The position numbers and the translations under genes were made by a program. The notes beneath the pieces were generated by a model, which had not been told where the DNA came from, made no database searches, and saw nothing but the letters and a program-made list of their open reading frames with translations. A DNA stretch of 64,000 nt from Linum tenue (taxonomy: Eukaryota; Streptophyta; Magnoliopsida; Malpighiales; Linaceae): NCBI GenBank assembly GCA_946122785.1, contig CAMGYJ010000005.1, positions 37,996,002-38,060,001 on the forward strand, in the 5' to 3' direction. Below, piece by piece: positions 23,485 to 35,514 of the stretch (within the stretch, counting starts at the first letter, position 1; each line of letters starts with the position of its first letter).

Positions 23485-25262
23485 TAGGTGTTTTCAGATT
23501 TATAAATGCATAAAATTAAAGATACGTTATTATAAAAGGGAACAAACTCGAGTACTATCATGTATACTAGGGCTCAATCACAACATGCATCGGTGATTCA
23601 TCTATAGCATTAGTTTATCCCTTCACTAAATTCATTTTTTACCTATGCATGATTTATCTATAGCATCAGTCTTGCGATAGAAATTTAACTAGTTAATGCA
23701 TGTTTTCACTTCATGCCATCACCTAGTTAATGCAGTGCAAGGAAATTAGGATAACACATGATTGATTGGGGGATTCTAAAAACCATAATCATTGGTCTAT
23801 AGCATCAATGATCTAACAATCAAATACTGATGCTACCCGAGGTATAGATGGTTGATATCATTCCCTCTATACTCGTGTAGCATCAATGGTGTATCACTAG
23901 AGGGTAATTTCTTATTAATCAAGTTAGTACTAAGCACAATGCATATAGTAGCATATTATAGAATCATAAGCATCGATGATAAAGAAGCATTCATACTATG
24001 TAAACAACAATGACCATCACATAAGCATCAAAATACAAGCAATTGGCATTGAGATCCACATAGATAAACAGAATCATAAGATGAAATCATAGCATTCATT
24101 CACATAAAGATAAACGAGCTCATATATTTATATATGAAGAAGCGAAGGAGGGTACCACCATCGATGATGACAACATCTCCTTGGATGTAGACTCTCCTAT
24201 TAAAGCTAACTCTTACTCGAGCAGGGTACACAAGTTTTTGTGTGTTTGTGCAGTCTTACTAAACTAATGAGTCATGCACTCTATTTATAGGGGAAGAACC
24301 CGGATAAAAGTCTCCTAAATTGCCTAGGAAAGGGTCTCCTAAACCTTGTGGGCTAAGTAAACTTCTCCCAAAAGGAAAAGGGTTAGATGGTCGATATTTT
24401 TGTATAGGTATAATTATATGGACTCAAATAGATTCAGATTATGTAATCGACCCAAATAAATATTTTTCTACTCTAGCTCTCTCCCCATTTCATAATTAGT
24501 AAATTAAAGTAATCAGGCCAACAGATCGGGTCAAAGCCAGTTTACATAAAAAAAAAGTTCATTTTAACTCCCAAATAAACTAAAATACCATTGCTTCAAT
24601 AAATAAATAAAACCACAAATTTAAGGGGACTTTGACATATCGGCAAATGAAATGGCGAATTCAATGTATTACAAGTAGCCGAAACAACGTATTTACTGAT
24701 TGCCTATTGTATATTCTATCCCCATATCATGTGGAATCTATTGAAAATCCCAAGAAATGAGAAAGAGGAAGAAAATAAATGTTGGAAAAGGCAAATAATT
24801 GGAAGGGAACAGGAAAAAGAAAATGTCGGTGTTGACGTCGGCCATGGAACCAAGCTTTGACCCTCTAGATCAGTAGGTATATATTTTTTGTCGACTACTC
24901 TGTTGACCTTTATTTCCTCCAAACTTGGTATACGTCGCTTTCAAAGTTTTCTTAACTAACTCTGTGTTGCTTGTTTAATCTGTACAACAGGCTTCTAATT
25001 ACCCCAAGTACAAGCTAGGAAGATGATCAATCGTAAGTTGAAGCTATCGTCAGGTAACAATGTGTGTATTCTTGTTGTTATAGTTCAATTGGTGTCTCTT
25101 GTTCATGAATTAGTTAATTTATATCGTGTTAGTAAACTACGTAAATTTATTTGTATTTTATTATTTTGCATCGTAGATTTCTCAATTCGTTACAAAATGG
25201 TGATAGTAGATAAAGACAAGAGATGAGAGTGAGCCACAAATATTTGGATTGGGGAGAGATCC
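23485..25262. other. Intergenic DNA, repeat-like, no gene
   Basis: The phrase TCTATAGCATCA recurs at about 23600, 23660 and 23800 with variants. A TATA-like CTCTATTTATAGGGG near 24280 suggests a decayed LTR. No coding exon is supported. Confidence 0.45.
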
Positions 25263-25760
25263 TGTTAGAAACTGAGTGATTCTGAGTCAAGAAATTAGGA
25301 AAGATAGGAACTGGGAATTACGCATAGGGAAAACATATTAGGAATTTGAGAAGAATTGGAGAAGAAATTGGGGAAGAAGGGCCAGCAGAGAGAAGAAGAA
25401 ATAGATTAGGAATTGCATTTTCAATATTCTTCTTTCAAAATCTCAAATGACAATGTTGAATAATTTAGATAGGACTTAAATAACAAAAATACCCCACACA
25501 AACACAACCACTCAGCCTAACTCGACCGTCTACAAAAACCGAATTTCTATCATTCCATTATCTCTAATATTATCTTGCCCTCAATGTCCAAGACTGGGTA
25601 ACTCTGTTGAATGACCATTGCATCCTCCATAAGACTCTCCTCCAAGTCTCCATCGACGGTAACTAGAGGTGCAGCTGCCTCAGCCTGCTTGATAGCCCCT
25701 TTATACCTCTTTGCAATGACACATGAAATGTCGGATGGATGCACATGCACACCTTTGCTT
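25263..25760 (-). pseudogene. Ty3/gypsy pol end with 3' LTR remnant
   Basis: On the minus strand a 66-codon frame (25750-25550) ends in YPVLDIEGKIILEIME, resembling the C-terminal tail of Ty3/gypsy integrases. It is followed after about 10 bp by AT-rich sequence that ends in TTTCTAACA at 25263 (on the plus strand the LTR-like start TGTTAGAAAC). This fits the end of pol plus a 3' LTR. Only the tail of the protein remains, so lineage cannot be stated. Confidence 0.4.
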
Positions 25761-26164
25761 GAACTAGTATTAGCACTGTGCTAACGACAATAAAAAAGTT
25801 AGCACCTTATCTCTTTCCGAAGCACCGACCTCATAAAAATATATGTTAATAAAAAGATTCTCACTTCTGATTTATATTATTTTATTGTGGGACATGATTG
25901 ATAATTCAATAAAATCTAGATTTCTAAACTAAAAACCTCAAACATGGTGTGTAGCACCGTTTGTAAAACCATATTGAAAGTCAAACGAGCCTCATTTGTG
26001 GTAGGATATTTTGTGATAGGATCGTGGTTCAATTATTTAGTATCGTTAAAATACCTTTTTGGAATAAACGTATTTTTTATAAGAAAACCGTACTGGCAAA
26101 ATTAGGGTAATGTTTCGTAGTATTATCGGAATAAAAGCAGAATATACCGGATAACAAGTCTGAA

Positions 26165-26520
26165 TATGTTAAATATGCATATGTATCAACTGTGGAGAAT
26201 TAGTTGCATCTAAAGTAACAAAAACATCATAAAACCATCTAGCCCATACTCGATCTACATACAATACAACTTTTTTTTTTCGTTGAATATACAATACAAC
26301 TTCTTTAGATGGGAAGACACTCTTTTTTACTAGTTGGCTACCCAAAGTTGAGTGTGGAGCAAACAAAGTATCAACTGAACCCACAAACATATTTGTGGAA
26401 GTAGCAACCATTTTTGAACAACTACCATCATCTTGTGAACTAGAACTACGATCACGAGGTTCCTTAAATATGAGTTTGGTAGCTCAAGATTTCTTCTCAT
26501 TAGCTCCATATTCATTCACA
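26165..26520 (-). pseudogene. hAT transposase scrap (DUF659-like)
   Basis: The minus-strand frame 26411-26169 contains VDRVWARWFYDVFVTLDATN, which resembles the motif of DUF659-type hAT transposases (ARWFYDAGIPFNA-like). Upstream, in shifted frames, are basic stretches that could be its N-terminal part. The reading frame is broken and a duplicated ATACAATACAACTT lies near 26260 and 26290. It is a relic. Confidence 0.4.
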
Positions 26521-28221
26521 TGTAATCATAAGGCACCTTTTGGCATATAGTATTATTCCCACTATCACTAATTCGAGCTAGATGTTTTTCATTCAAATGA
26601 GTACTTCACCCCTAAATACTTTGCCACAATGTATTCAAGTGCATACCTCAACTTTTCTCTCAAAATGAAGGGTACAACCGTACAAGTGCATATACCTCAA
26701 CTTTTCTCTGAAATTTCATCCACGAAATAGGTTGAAAATTTCTTACTCTCCGCTTCTTCAAAACCCTTCAAGCACGGATTGATGAGGGTTTGGTTTGTCG
26801 GAAAACCAAATTTCAGATTATTTTTGTCCCTTTTCATCAAACAAAACGACATTGTTTTGTTCAGTTTATTTTTTTTTATTACAATTAATCAACCGGCGAT
26901 CAGAACGAAACGTACATGTATTTTGCGGGATGTCAGTCTGACTGCTTATACTGGCCGATACGATGTTGTCCATGTTTTCTTGATATCGTGCCGCAATTGA
27001 TCCGGTTGTAGATTTTTTCGATTTAATCAGCATGTTTGGTACGATAACTTAATCCATGATTTGTAGCAATTATTTGGTGAATTGAGATTTTTGCCTCGTA
27101 CTATCATCGATCAACCGTGCACGATAGATATAATTACTACCGTAACGGTAACGTAAGAAAATCAGATGATTTTTCTTACTTATCCAGTTTGGATTTGGTT
27201 TTTCTAACACCAACCCAATTTGAATGGGACTTAGATGAATGGTCTTAAAATAAATAAGAATTAGTTTTCGTCCCCGGGGTCTCACACACTTATTAAGGCT
27301 AGTCTAGTGGATGAGATAACCAAAGTTTGACAAAGTACATATTTTCTCCAAGTCAAGTCCAAAGTGTGCAACCCTATCTCACAATATAGCATCACTTGCT
27401 GCGTCACTAACCAATTTTGAATTGCACACTCCAAATTCAACATTAATTGGTGTTAGTTTCCACGAGGTACGTTTACTTTGTACAACAATTGGGATGTAAA
27501 GGGAAGTCAACAACAAACGTTTGGCAAGCCTTTTCAAAGTCCCATAAAAGAATATGCATCCATCAGAAAATGAGCTTCCTTTCTCTTGGCTTCTGTGTTA
27601 ATGAGAGTTGACAACTGTACACGGATTGTGTTGACCTGCCCGTTTCTCAATTTAAGAGCCTCATAAAAAGCCATGCAAACCTTCAAAGGCAGATAGATAC
27701 AGACAATTGTCAAATGAACGTGTATCTACAGCATTCAATCGGCGTTGGAAGGTCAACATGAGACTTCTATTCCTCAGAGTCAGAAGTCGATGAATATTGC
27801 TAACAAGTTTTTTCTCGTTTTTATCTATCAGTTACATGTAGATTAGATCGAGTTCCAGCTTAAGGGTCGTTTAGGAAGATACAAATATTTGGTCAATATA
27901 CATAAATGCAGGGTACCTCGTGGTAGTGTAGTGTGACATTCGATAGTTCGGTATTGAAAATGATCAACAATTATCTAAAGAATTGTTACGAATCGACACA
28001 AACACATATCAAGGATGTCACTAAATTGGATCTCCTGATAAATGCCCTTACTAGCTACTAGTTAGAAAATTAGAAAAAGATGGATCAGTTACGACTTTTT
28101 TTGAATCAAGCACCCGTTGCAGAAATGAAAAACCACCCACTAGTAGAGGCTGGAACAACCTCCCAAAGAGCTCGAGTTACTTTCCTATAGGTATGATTCG
28201 ACGCATTCTTCGTATGAGCCG
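26521..28221. other. Intergenic DNA, no gene seen
   Basis: Short ORFs at 26779-27000 and 27070-27285 show no domain, splice or promoter support. A short repeat of ATACCTCAACTTTTCTCT occurs near 26643 and 26692. Confidence 0.5.
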
Positions 28222-28229
28222 CCAACGGA

Positions 28230-28837
28230 CAGTGGCGGAGCTACGTCTAAGGGAGGGGGTGCATGCAGCCCCCTTGGGGGTGGGCAAAAAAATATTAAGT
28301 ACATATAGTGGGAAATGGGGATCAAACCTCTAACCACATGATTCACACGGAGCAGTCTCACCATCTCGGCTAGAAGAGGATTTTAATTTATTTGACACAC
28401 ACATTTACTTATATCAGAGTTAATTATCTGTCCTAATATCAAAACACTATCGTCGATCCCAGCAAGGCAGAAACCCCCAATTTCATTTTCGTTTTCCTCT
28501 ACCCAGCAGCAGAGGCGCTGCAAGTGCACTCGCCGACCTCCAAGCTTCCATCCTCCAACGGCGGCGAGTCCACCCTCCAAGCTTTCCATCTCCGGAAATG
28601 GAAGAGACGTAATCACGAGGTAGCAAGCAAGCTGCAACTTTTCCCCAACCGTGCATACAATCGTCGAGGTTCATTGTAAGCGATGTGTGTATAACTATTA
28701 TTATGTAATTGTACGAATCTTGGGTATTATGTTATTGACTTCATATTTTCGTTTAAAGTTGACTTTTTTATTGTATAGTTGATTTTTTCATTACATGAAC
28801 AAGCACCCCCTTGACAAATTTTCTGGCTCCGCCACTG
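28230..28837. mobile_element. Tip100-like hAT non-autonomous element with exact TSD
   Basis: The 8-bp target duplication CCAACGGA is exact (28222-28229 and 28838-28845). Ends are CAGTGGCGGAGC and, reverse complemented on the right, CAGTGGCGGAGCC. This is the terminal motif of the Tip100 branch of hAT elements. The interior holds a GC-rich patch (about 28450-28640) with two overlapping short minus-strand ORFs but no recognisable protein. It matches the element at 4949-5555 in end sequence and length. Confidence 0.93.
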
Positions 28838-28845
28838 CCAACGGA

Positions 28846-29580
28846 TCCACGAGATGAGACTCTATGCAATTTACGAATTTCATTATCTGTTTATCACTCT
28901 TCTAATGCGAGCTCTACATGTGACACAATTAAAAAGGAAGGAAATCATATTTGATCAAATCCTTACAACAACCTCGATGATCCAACATACAAATTCAACC
29001 ATTGATTTTAACCTTTATGTATATCACGAAAACATATTTATAGCAAGATTATTCATCCCACGAAAACAAAATATCTTCTTTTGATAGATTTTTCATAGAT
29101 TTTCTTCTCTGTTTCTTATATAACAATCTTAATATTATCGAGACCTATCATATTAACAATACATACAAAGGAAAATAGTAGTCAATACTCAATCGGTCAC
29201 GCTAGAAAAACTGGCAAGAGAACGTGGCAAGCAAAACGGATGACGACGACACATGACGCTCTTTTTACCACTCCCTGTTTTTCCTAGTCTTCAAACAACA
29301 GCATATGCTTAGCTTTTTGCTAGCCGTGTGCCTGTCCTCTTTCGATATCGAGACATGTGACAAAATTATGCCCCTAAAATATTCATTCTTCTCCAATTTC
29401 CTTCTTTTAATTTAATTTGTTAATAATGGAAACTCTCACTTTATGATTCTGATCTGAGCCGGTCCGGTCTTTCCACCAAGCTTCGTGTCGTGATAAACGA
29501 GTCAATGGCTAAGCCCTAAAATCTTAGCTGTTCCTTCTGTCTTCTCTCAATCTGAACCTTCCCCACTCCCCCTTTTCCCC
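28846..29580 (+). promoter_or_regulatory. Upstream region of the WRKY gene
   Basis: Contains two W-box cores (TTGACT on the minus strand) at 29180-29185 and 29500-29505, and an ABRE-like ACGTGGC at 29222-29228. W-boxes in a WRKY promoter fit the auto- and cross-regulation known for group IIa WRKYs. The Tip100-like element ends only about 860 bp before the start codon. Confidence 0.5.
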
Positions 29581-29581
29581 T

Positions 29582-29590
29582 TATATATAC
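29582..29590 (+). promoter_or_regulatory. TATA box of the WRKY gene
   Basis: TATATATAC about 110 bp before the ATG, followed by a CT- and AAG-rich leader. This would place the transcription start near 29612. Confidence 0.6.
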
Positions 29591-29696
29591 CCACACGCTT
29601 CCTTATCGCATTCACTTCATCTCCAATTAGAAGAAAAAATAAACAACGCAAAGACCAGAGCAAGAAGAAGAAGAAGAAAATTTTCAACCAAGCTTA

Positions 29697-31113
29697 ATGG
29701 ACTACTCTTCATCGCTGGTCGATATCTCTCTAGATCTCAATCTCAACCCTCTCCGGCGCAGCGACGACGGACCCGCCTCCGCCCTTTCCGTCAAAAAGGA
29801 ATGGAGCTTCGGTGTTCCTTCAGCTCCGGCTAACTTCATGGGGCTAGGAATGAAGGTTTCTTCCGTGAAAGAAGAGGTGGGTTCTTTTCCTTCCTTCAAC
29901 CCTCTACTTCCAACAACTTAAATTTCGTTTCTTGTAAAAAAACAGAATCTAATTTGAATTTTAAAAAAAGTTACAGTCGACGGCGACGGAGACGGCGGGG
30001 GCTCTGGTGGAGGAACTGAACAGGGTGAGCGCGGAGAACAAGAAATTGACCGAAATGTTGACGGTGATGTGCGAGAACTACAACGCTTTGAGGAATCAAT
30101 TGATGGATTACATGGCCAGAAACGCCCATCCTGCCGAGGCGGCGGCCGCGGAGCAAGAGGTCGAGAAGGAACAGAGTCCTTCTTCCCTCTCCCCTGCTTC
30201 CTCCAGAAAAAGGAAATCCGATAGCGCCAACAACAACAACAACGACAATTACAACCTTCCAGTCGCTGCCAACAACAACAACAATGGCAACTCGGAGAGC
30301 AGCTCCACCGACGAGGAATCTTTCAAGCGGCCTCGTGAAGAAGTCATCAAGGCCAAGATTTCTAGGGTTTATGTCCGAACTGAACCCTCAGATACCGGCC
30401 TGGTAAGTCCACCGCCTTGCTACTACCCCAAACCCTTGTCAATCCTGATTGTAATTTGCGGGTTGCTGACCGTTTCATTTATCGAATGATTGCAGATTGT
30501 GAAAGATGGGTATCAATGGAGGAAATACGGCCAAAAGGTCACCAGAGATAATCCTTGCCCGAGAGCTTACTTCAAATGCTCTTTTGCTCCCAGCTGCCCT
30601 GTTAAAAAGAAGGTGAGAAAGAGCTGCCCTGTTAATTCCAATTCGAATTTGATAGTCTGTCTGCATAGTTCATTGGACTCCCTTGTTGATTAGTGTTTTG
30701 GTACTAATTTTCAGGTTCAGAGGAGTGTCGAGGATCAATCGGTAGTCGTCGCGACATATGAAGGAGAGCACAACCATCCTCACCCATCAACACCAGAGGC
30801 AGCAGCTGCAACAGCAGCAAGCTCCAGCAGCCGCAACCAGGCCATTGCAGGCTCACCATCCCTCACTGCTGGACCAACAACCATGACACTGGACCTCACT
30901 AAATCGAAGCCCAGCGCGGCCAGTACGAGCGCGAGGAACGTTGTTGCTCCTTCTCCTAAACCACTAGCAGGAGCAGTTGATGGTCCTGAAATTCAGCAGT
31001 TCTTGGTGGAGCAGATGGCTACTTCATTGACCAAAGACCCAAACTTTACAGCAGCTCTGGCCGCAGCCATCTCCGGGAGGATGCTTCAGCAGAACCATAG
31101 TGAAAGGTGGTAG
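29697..31113 (+). CDS. WRKY40: WRKY40-like group IIa WRKY transcription factor
   Basis: Four exons, 29697-29876, 29977-30402, 30496-30612 and 30715-31113, join in phase to 373 residues. In order: an EAR-type LDLNL motif (residues 12-16); a leucine-zipper-like coiled coil (about 70-106, [19 protein letters not shown]); a basic patch RKRK; the [20 protein letters not shown] block; the WRKY domain with WRKYGQK at 210-216 and a C-X5-C-X23-H-X-H zinc finger (C230, C236, H260, H262); and the conserved [20 protein letters not shown] tail. The intron directly before VQR in the zinc finger is the V-type intron typical of groups IIa and IIb. Group IIa members (WRKY18/40/60) bind W-boxes in the nucleus and mostly repress defence and ABA genes. 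Asn and Ser/Ala homopolymer runs make it longer than the usual 270-320 residues. The symbol is by resemblance; WRKY18/60 are the alternatives. Confidence 0.95.
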
Positions 31114-32786
31114 ATAGATGGTGGAAGAGTATATTTAGTTATGTTTGTGTTTTAGGCTGTTCTTGTTGCAACTCCATCGTGAGCAAATGTGTAGATAAGA
31201 ATCTAAGATAATATACTCCGTAGTTTTACAGCACAGAAACAGAGTGATTAGAAATGGACAAGTGAGGATATGTTAGATTCAATAGAACTTGTTGTGAATT
31301 GCACAGTAAATGGAGCAGTTTTCTCTGGGGTTTTCCCTTTGTAGCTTCATTGCTTTCTCCATAATACAGTGTTTTGAATCCTATCCAAAATGCCAGTCCC
31401 CCAAGTTAAAGTTTCAGAATTCACCCAGTTGGTTGATGAAGTGTGTGGCTACCAGAGTTTGTGGAAATGAATGTAAAACGTAGCAAGTTGGGAAGGGCAA
31501 GGATAATAGTCGTCTTCTTATTCTCTTCTAGCTGCAGTTTGGTTCACCGAAACTAGCCGTCCAAAATTGACTGCCAGCTGCTGCAAGTCTGCATCAGTTT
31601 TGACTACAAGTTGGGCTTACTGCTCGTAGACTTAAAATAAGGACGAGTTGGTTTGGATGGATGCGGATTTCTTTCCTACGCCAGCCGACAAGTTGTTTTG
31701 GACAAAATCCTACTACCTCCTCCTTATTCTTCTTTGTTCTGCTCCACTACCTTTCTTATCCATTTCCCAAGTTATGGCCACTAACTATTCTGCCGTCGGC
31801 TCAAAAGTCTTCAAAATAGAGTTAAGTTCCAACTTGGAATGGTGAATGTTACCGCAAGGTAGTGGTCTATCCCTGTTTATCAAAGGGCGACCTTTATCAA
31901 GAAAATTTCAGAGTGATCTCAATTCTCAAGCAAACAGATTCGATAGCTTAATAACACAATCTTCAATATCAGAATATAGCTAGAGGGTATTAGAGTATGA
32001 GCAGTACGAATAGTATTATGGCATAATACGAGTATTGAAAAAGGCATGTTAATTAACAAACCTGTTGATGATGTAATGTAGCTTGCTTGCTAGTAGGGTC
32101 ATCCATTTTTCACTTTGTCCTTGTTCTGGTAATTGAGAAAGGCATTTCGAGAAAGGGGAATATTTAGTCAAATAACAACAACCGTCAATCTTGACTTAAT
32201 TATCAAAGCAATTTCTCCCTCTGCCTGTCCTTGTGGGCTGTGTGTGGCCTTTAATTAATTCCTTTTAGACAGTTCCAAGCAAGCTCTAGGCGTTCTTCTG
32301 GTCGGTCTCGCGTCGGAGGACTAATCGCACTTTGCTTCTTCCCTGTCTCTGTTTTTCCTTTGTCTTTAAGCAAAGTCGCAATCAAGGATCCCGATTTCTT
32401 TCTTTCTTTCTTACTTACTTTTCTCTTTTGGAAATCCGAGTGAGAACACGAGGGAACTTCTCTTTTCCTTCCGTGCATGCTTCCCGCCATATATTCACCG
32501 ATCGTAAAAGAAAGCAAGACCGACTTTTGTGAATTCGGCCGACTTTTGTTCCGTTTCTTCTGGCCAACACCACCACCTGCAGCCGCCTCCGCCGCCGACC
32601 TTTCGACCAATAACTTGACGGTGGTTGGAGACCCAGACCCTGACTTTTTTCGCTGGTCTCCGGTAATCGGTCTCCAACACATGCATGTTGTTGATACTTT
32701 CCTGATTAAGTTCATTGAATTACAATAATTTGCCTACGTCATTGGACTAGTTTCTACCTTTTTAAGTGTATACTAACATGAGGAAT
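31114..32786. other. WRKY 3' flank and intergenic DNA
   Basis: The first few hundred bases are probably WRKY 3' UTR, though no clean AATAAA signal was found. At 32251-32715 the minus strand has a 154-codon Lys/Arg-rich frame without a recognised domain or conserved start context, which I do not call a gene. Nothing else is supported. Confidence 0.5.
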
Positions 32787-33128
32787 TTTATAGCATTGGT
32801 GCTATAAGATTTTGTCTTTATGGTACAACTTGAAATTGTACCTTTGACGTTATGGTACAACTTCAGATTGTACTTATGCTTTTTGTATAAACTCTTTTAT
32901 GGTACAACTTGAACTTGTACCTTTATGTGATGGTACAACTTCAAGTTGTACCATAACATAATAGTACAAATTTCTTTATGGAACAACCTGAACTTATACA
33001 TTTAACATTATGGTACAACATAACATAATATATAGTACAAATTTCTTTATGGAACAACATGAACTTATACATTTAACATTATGATACAACTTTAAGTTGT
33101 ACATTAAAGCACCAATACTTTATAGCAT
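32787..33128. mobile_element. MITE built of GGTACAACTT/AAGTTGTACC palindromes
   Basis: The ends read ATAGCATTGGTGCT on the left and, reverse complemented, a similar GTATTGGTGCTTTA on the right. Between them GGTACAACTTNAA and its inverse recur about eight times, each forming a small palindrome. A duplicated module (ACAAATTTCTTTATGGAACAA) occurs twice, about 60 bp apart. Non-coding. Confidence 0.6.
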
Positions 33129-33261
33129 AGTAGAAGTGCTCATACTAACATCGCATTGGATTGTGCATTTTGTGATATCGAATTTGATTTAATCGTAGTT
33201 AATTACATCACATTTATTGTTGATTATGGCGATCAAAACACCATGAACAATCAAGATTACA

Positions 33262-33862
33262 GATCATGTATGATCCAAGGGCGTGTCCAAGCAATTAACA
33301 ACCTAGCAAAATTGAACACGGTGAATGAACAAAAAAAAAAAAGTTGCTTTGTTCCTGGGGAGAAATATTTGATATTCGAGTCAGTTGAGAGCACCTACAC
33401 CCTTGGACCTCCACGAGTTGAAGTTTCTACAATAACTAATTAGTTAATCGTAGTGACGAGTTGTGGAAATAATTGTACCACATGCATTGTCAATTATGAC
33501 TGATCAAAATGTAAGAACATGTTTGGTGGAGAAACCCAAAGCAAGAAGAAAACTCATAGCCAAATGCAGTTTCTTTATACGGTGTTATGTGCAATTAGGG
33601 TACTATGATGATAGATCTTGGTATCAGTCTGGGTTGGTATTGTAATTGTCAGCTCGATGACCTGTGTTCTCGGTTTTTAAATGCACAATTTAGCTTATTT
33701 ATTTAGAAAGTCGATTAAGATCGCAGATCATGCGTGATCCAGTACAGTGTCTCCAAGCAATTAACAAACTAGCAAAATTGAACGAGGTGAATGAACAAAA
33801 AAAAAAAGTTGCTTTCTAGTCAGTCGAGAGCACCTATGCTCTTGGACCTCCACAATTTTGAA
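33262..33862 (+). repeat. Direct duplication of a block of about 150 bp
   Basis: The block at about 33262-33420 (with CCAAGCAATTAACAACCTAG, a poly(A) run and GAGAGCACCTA) recurs at about 33724-33862 with substitutions and a deletion of about 30 bp after the A-run. No gene is supported in either copy. Confidence 0.65.
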
Positions 33863-34659
33863 GTAAATTTCTTTTTGTGCATTTATTCCAATCTAGAAGT
33901 ACTCAGAATTGGAAAAAACAACGAACGGAATCGCAAGGCAAAGAAGGAAAATAGTAAAAATGGTTTGTCCGTTGAATACGAGTTAAGGGTCTGGGGTGGG
34001 TGAGCTCGTTAGTCAATTGTGTGGCTTAGGCTATCACAGGAATCGTCTTTGTGAAAGTTCTTCAGGCAAGTCAGGTTCACTGAATCCAAAACACATAGAA
34101 TTTAATTATCCTTTTCAGTATCACATTTCAATTCTGCGCTAGCAGATAGAGATGGGCGATGGGCGGATTGTATGGACTTTGGTTTCAAATTGGTTCACTT
34201 GTTTATTAGCAAGTTGGTATAATTACAAGTTATTATTTTCTAACATTCTTCTTCGGGTTGGGTTGGATTGGTGGCGAATGGGTGCGATTGGATTGTCGGT
34301 CAACTTGGGGAAAAAAAATTTCAACTAACCATTAGTAAAGTTTATTACCATTTATAATAAGAGTCTCGAAAATTAGTAAGACTGTATCAATTTAGACACT
34401 TCTGACTTTGTCTTTTGTGAATTCATGTAGTATTTGTATAAAAAATTTCATTACTTCATCAAAAAATAGTATAGAGTAAACTAACACATTTTGCGACTAA
34501 GGAGTGTTATTACACCTACCAAAACTATTAGATTCATTATGTAAGGTATAACGACAAAACGGGGAAGAAGGCAGCGACAAACAACCCAGCCCTTGGAACA
34601 TACTACAACCCCAGGTGGCGAGTCTTGAGTACCCTTAACTAGGAGAGCATTGTAAATAT

Positions 34660-35210
34660 GGGAGTTGCTAAAGGTCGTCCTTAAAATTTCTAAATGTCGC
34701 CCTAAAAAACATCAAAGTTACAAATTTAACCTTTTAGCTTCTTTACTCTTCCTTTAGCAAACAAACACAACTTAGTAAAGAAAATAAAACATTATTCAAA
34801 AGAGAGAATCCATCATCGTCATTCTGGAGTTGGAATCGTCGATATGATGTCTGGAGCATGACTAGCGACTCTGAATCGGAAAAGTTCACTAAAAAAATTG
34901 AAAAAAAAAACAAAAAAGGGAACCGTAGCTCATTTGCGGTTGCACCATGGACCAACCGTAACTTGCCTTAGGTTGAGCGTTTTTTTTGAAAATTTCGTTA
35001 GAGAACGGACGACGACGACGGCGGGAAAGACGCCAATGAACTGGTGCGTCGAGAGGGATTCGCGAAGAAGGCAGAAGAGAGGTTCAGTTTGACGGGTTAG
35101 GGATTGTTTGGTTTGTTTAAATTTGAAATTTTATTGGGGGTATATAAGTCATTTATCATTAGAGTTAGGGCGACCGTTAGCAATTTTAAGGGCGACATTT
35201 AGCGATTCAG
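34660..35210. mobile_element. Mutator-like MITE, nested, with TSD
   Basis: GTAAATAT flanks both sides (34652-34659 and 35211-35218), an 8-bp match that may extend to an imperfect 9-bp Mutator-type duplication. The ends GGGAGTTGCTAAAGGTCG and (right, reverse complemented) CTGAATCGCTAAATGTCG are followed on both sides by variants of CCTTAAAATT and TCGCCCTAA. 551 bp. Short ORFs inside are not supported. Confidence 0.75.
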
Positions 35211-35514
35211 GTAAATATTAGACACCTTACGTAGACTCATTCATCTTTGGTACAAGACCGCTCGATCAGTGGCCTATTACTCACTATTTCAAAGGTGACT
35301 GCTTCTAGGCAAACCTCATGGTTGTCTCAGTGTCTCTGCACTACTACCAACTCATTAATCACTGCGCGATCATTTTGGGAACTGATATAATTAACAGTTT
35401 GTATTTTGCATCCCAATATCTAATGGACATACACAACATAATAACCAATAATAGTAGTCCATAAATATTATTTATTCTCCACATTTAGAAGTACATGGTC
35501 AGTGTGTAGTGCGC

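Noticed and set aside
26779..27285. Two short ORFs, one on each strand
   Set aside because: No domain, splice signals or composition shift; chance ORFs in AT-rich DNA.
31648..31845. 65-codon plus ORF with a hydrophobic stretch
   Set aside because: The signal-like segment alone is not enough; no mature-peptide motif, intron or TATA box in place.
32251..32715. 154-codon Lys/Arg-rich minus ORF
   Set aside because: No recognisable domain, low-complexity composition and open frames on both strands. Possibly a leader region; not enough to call a gene.
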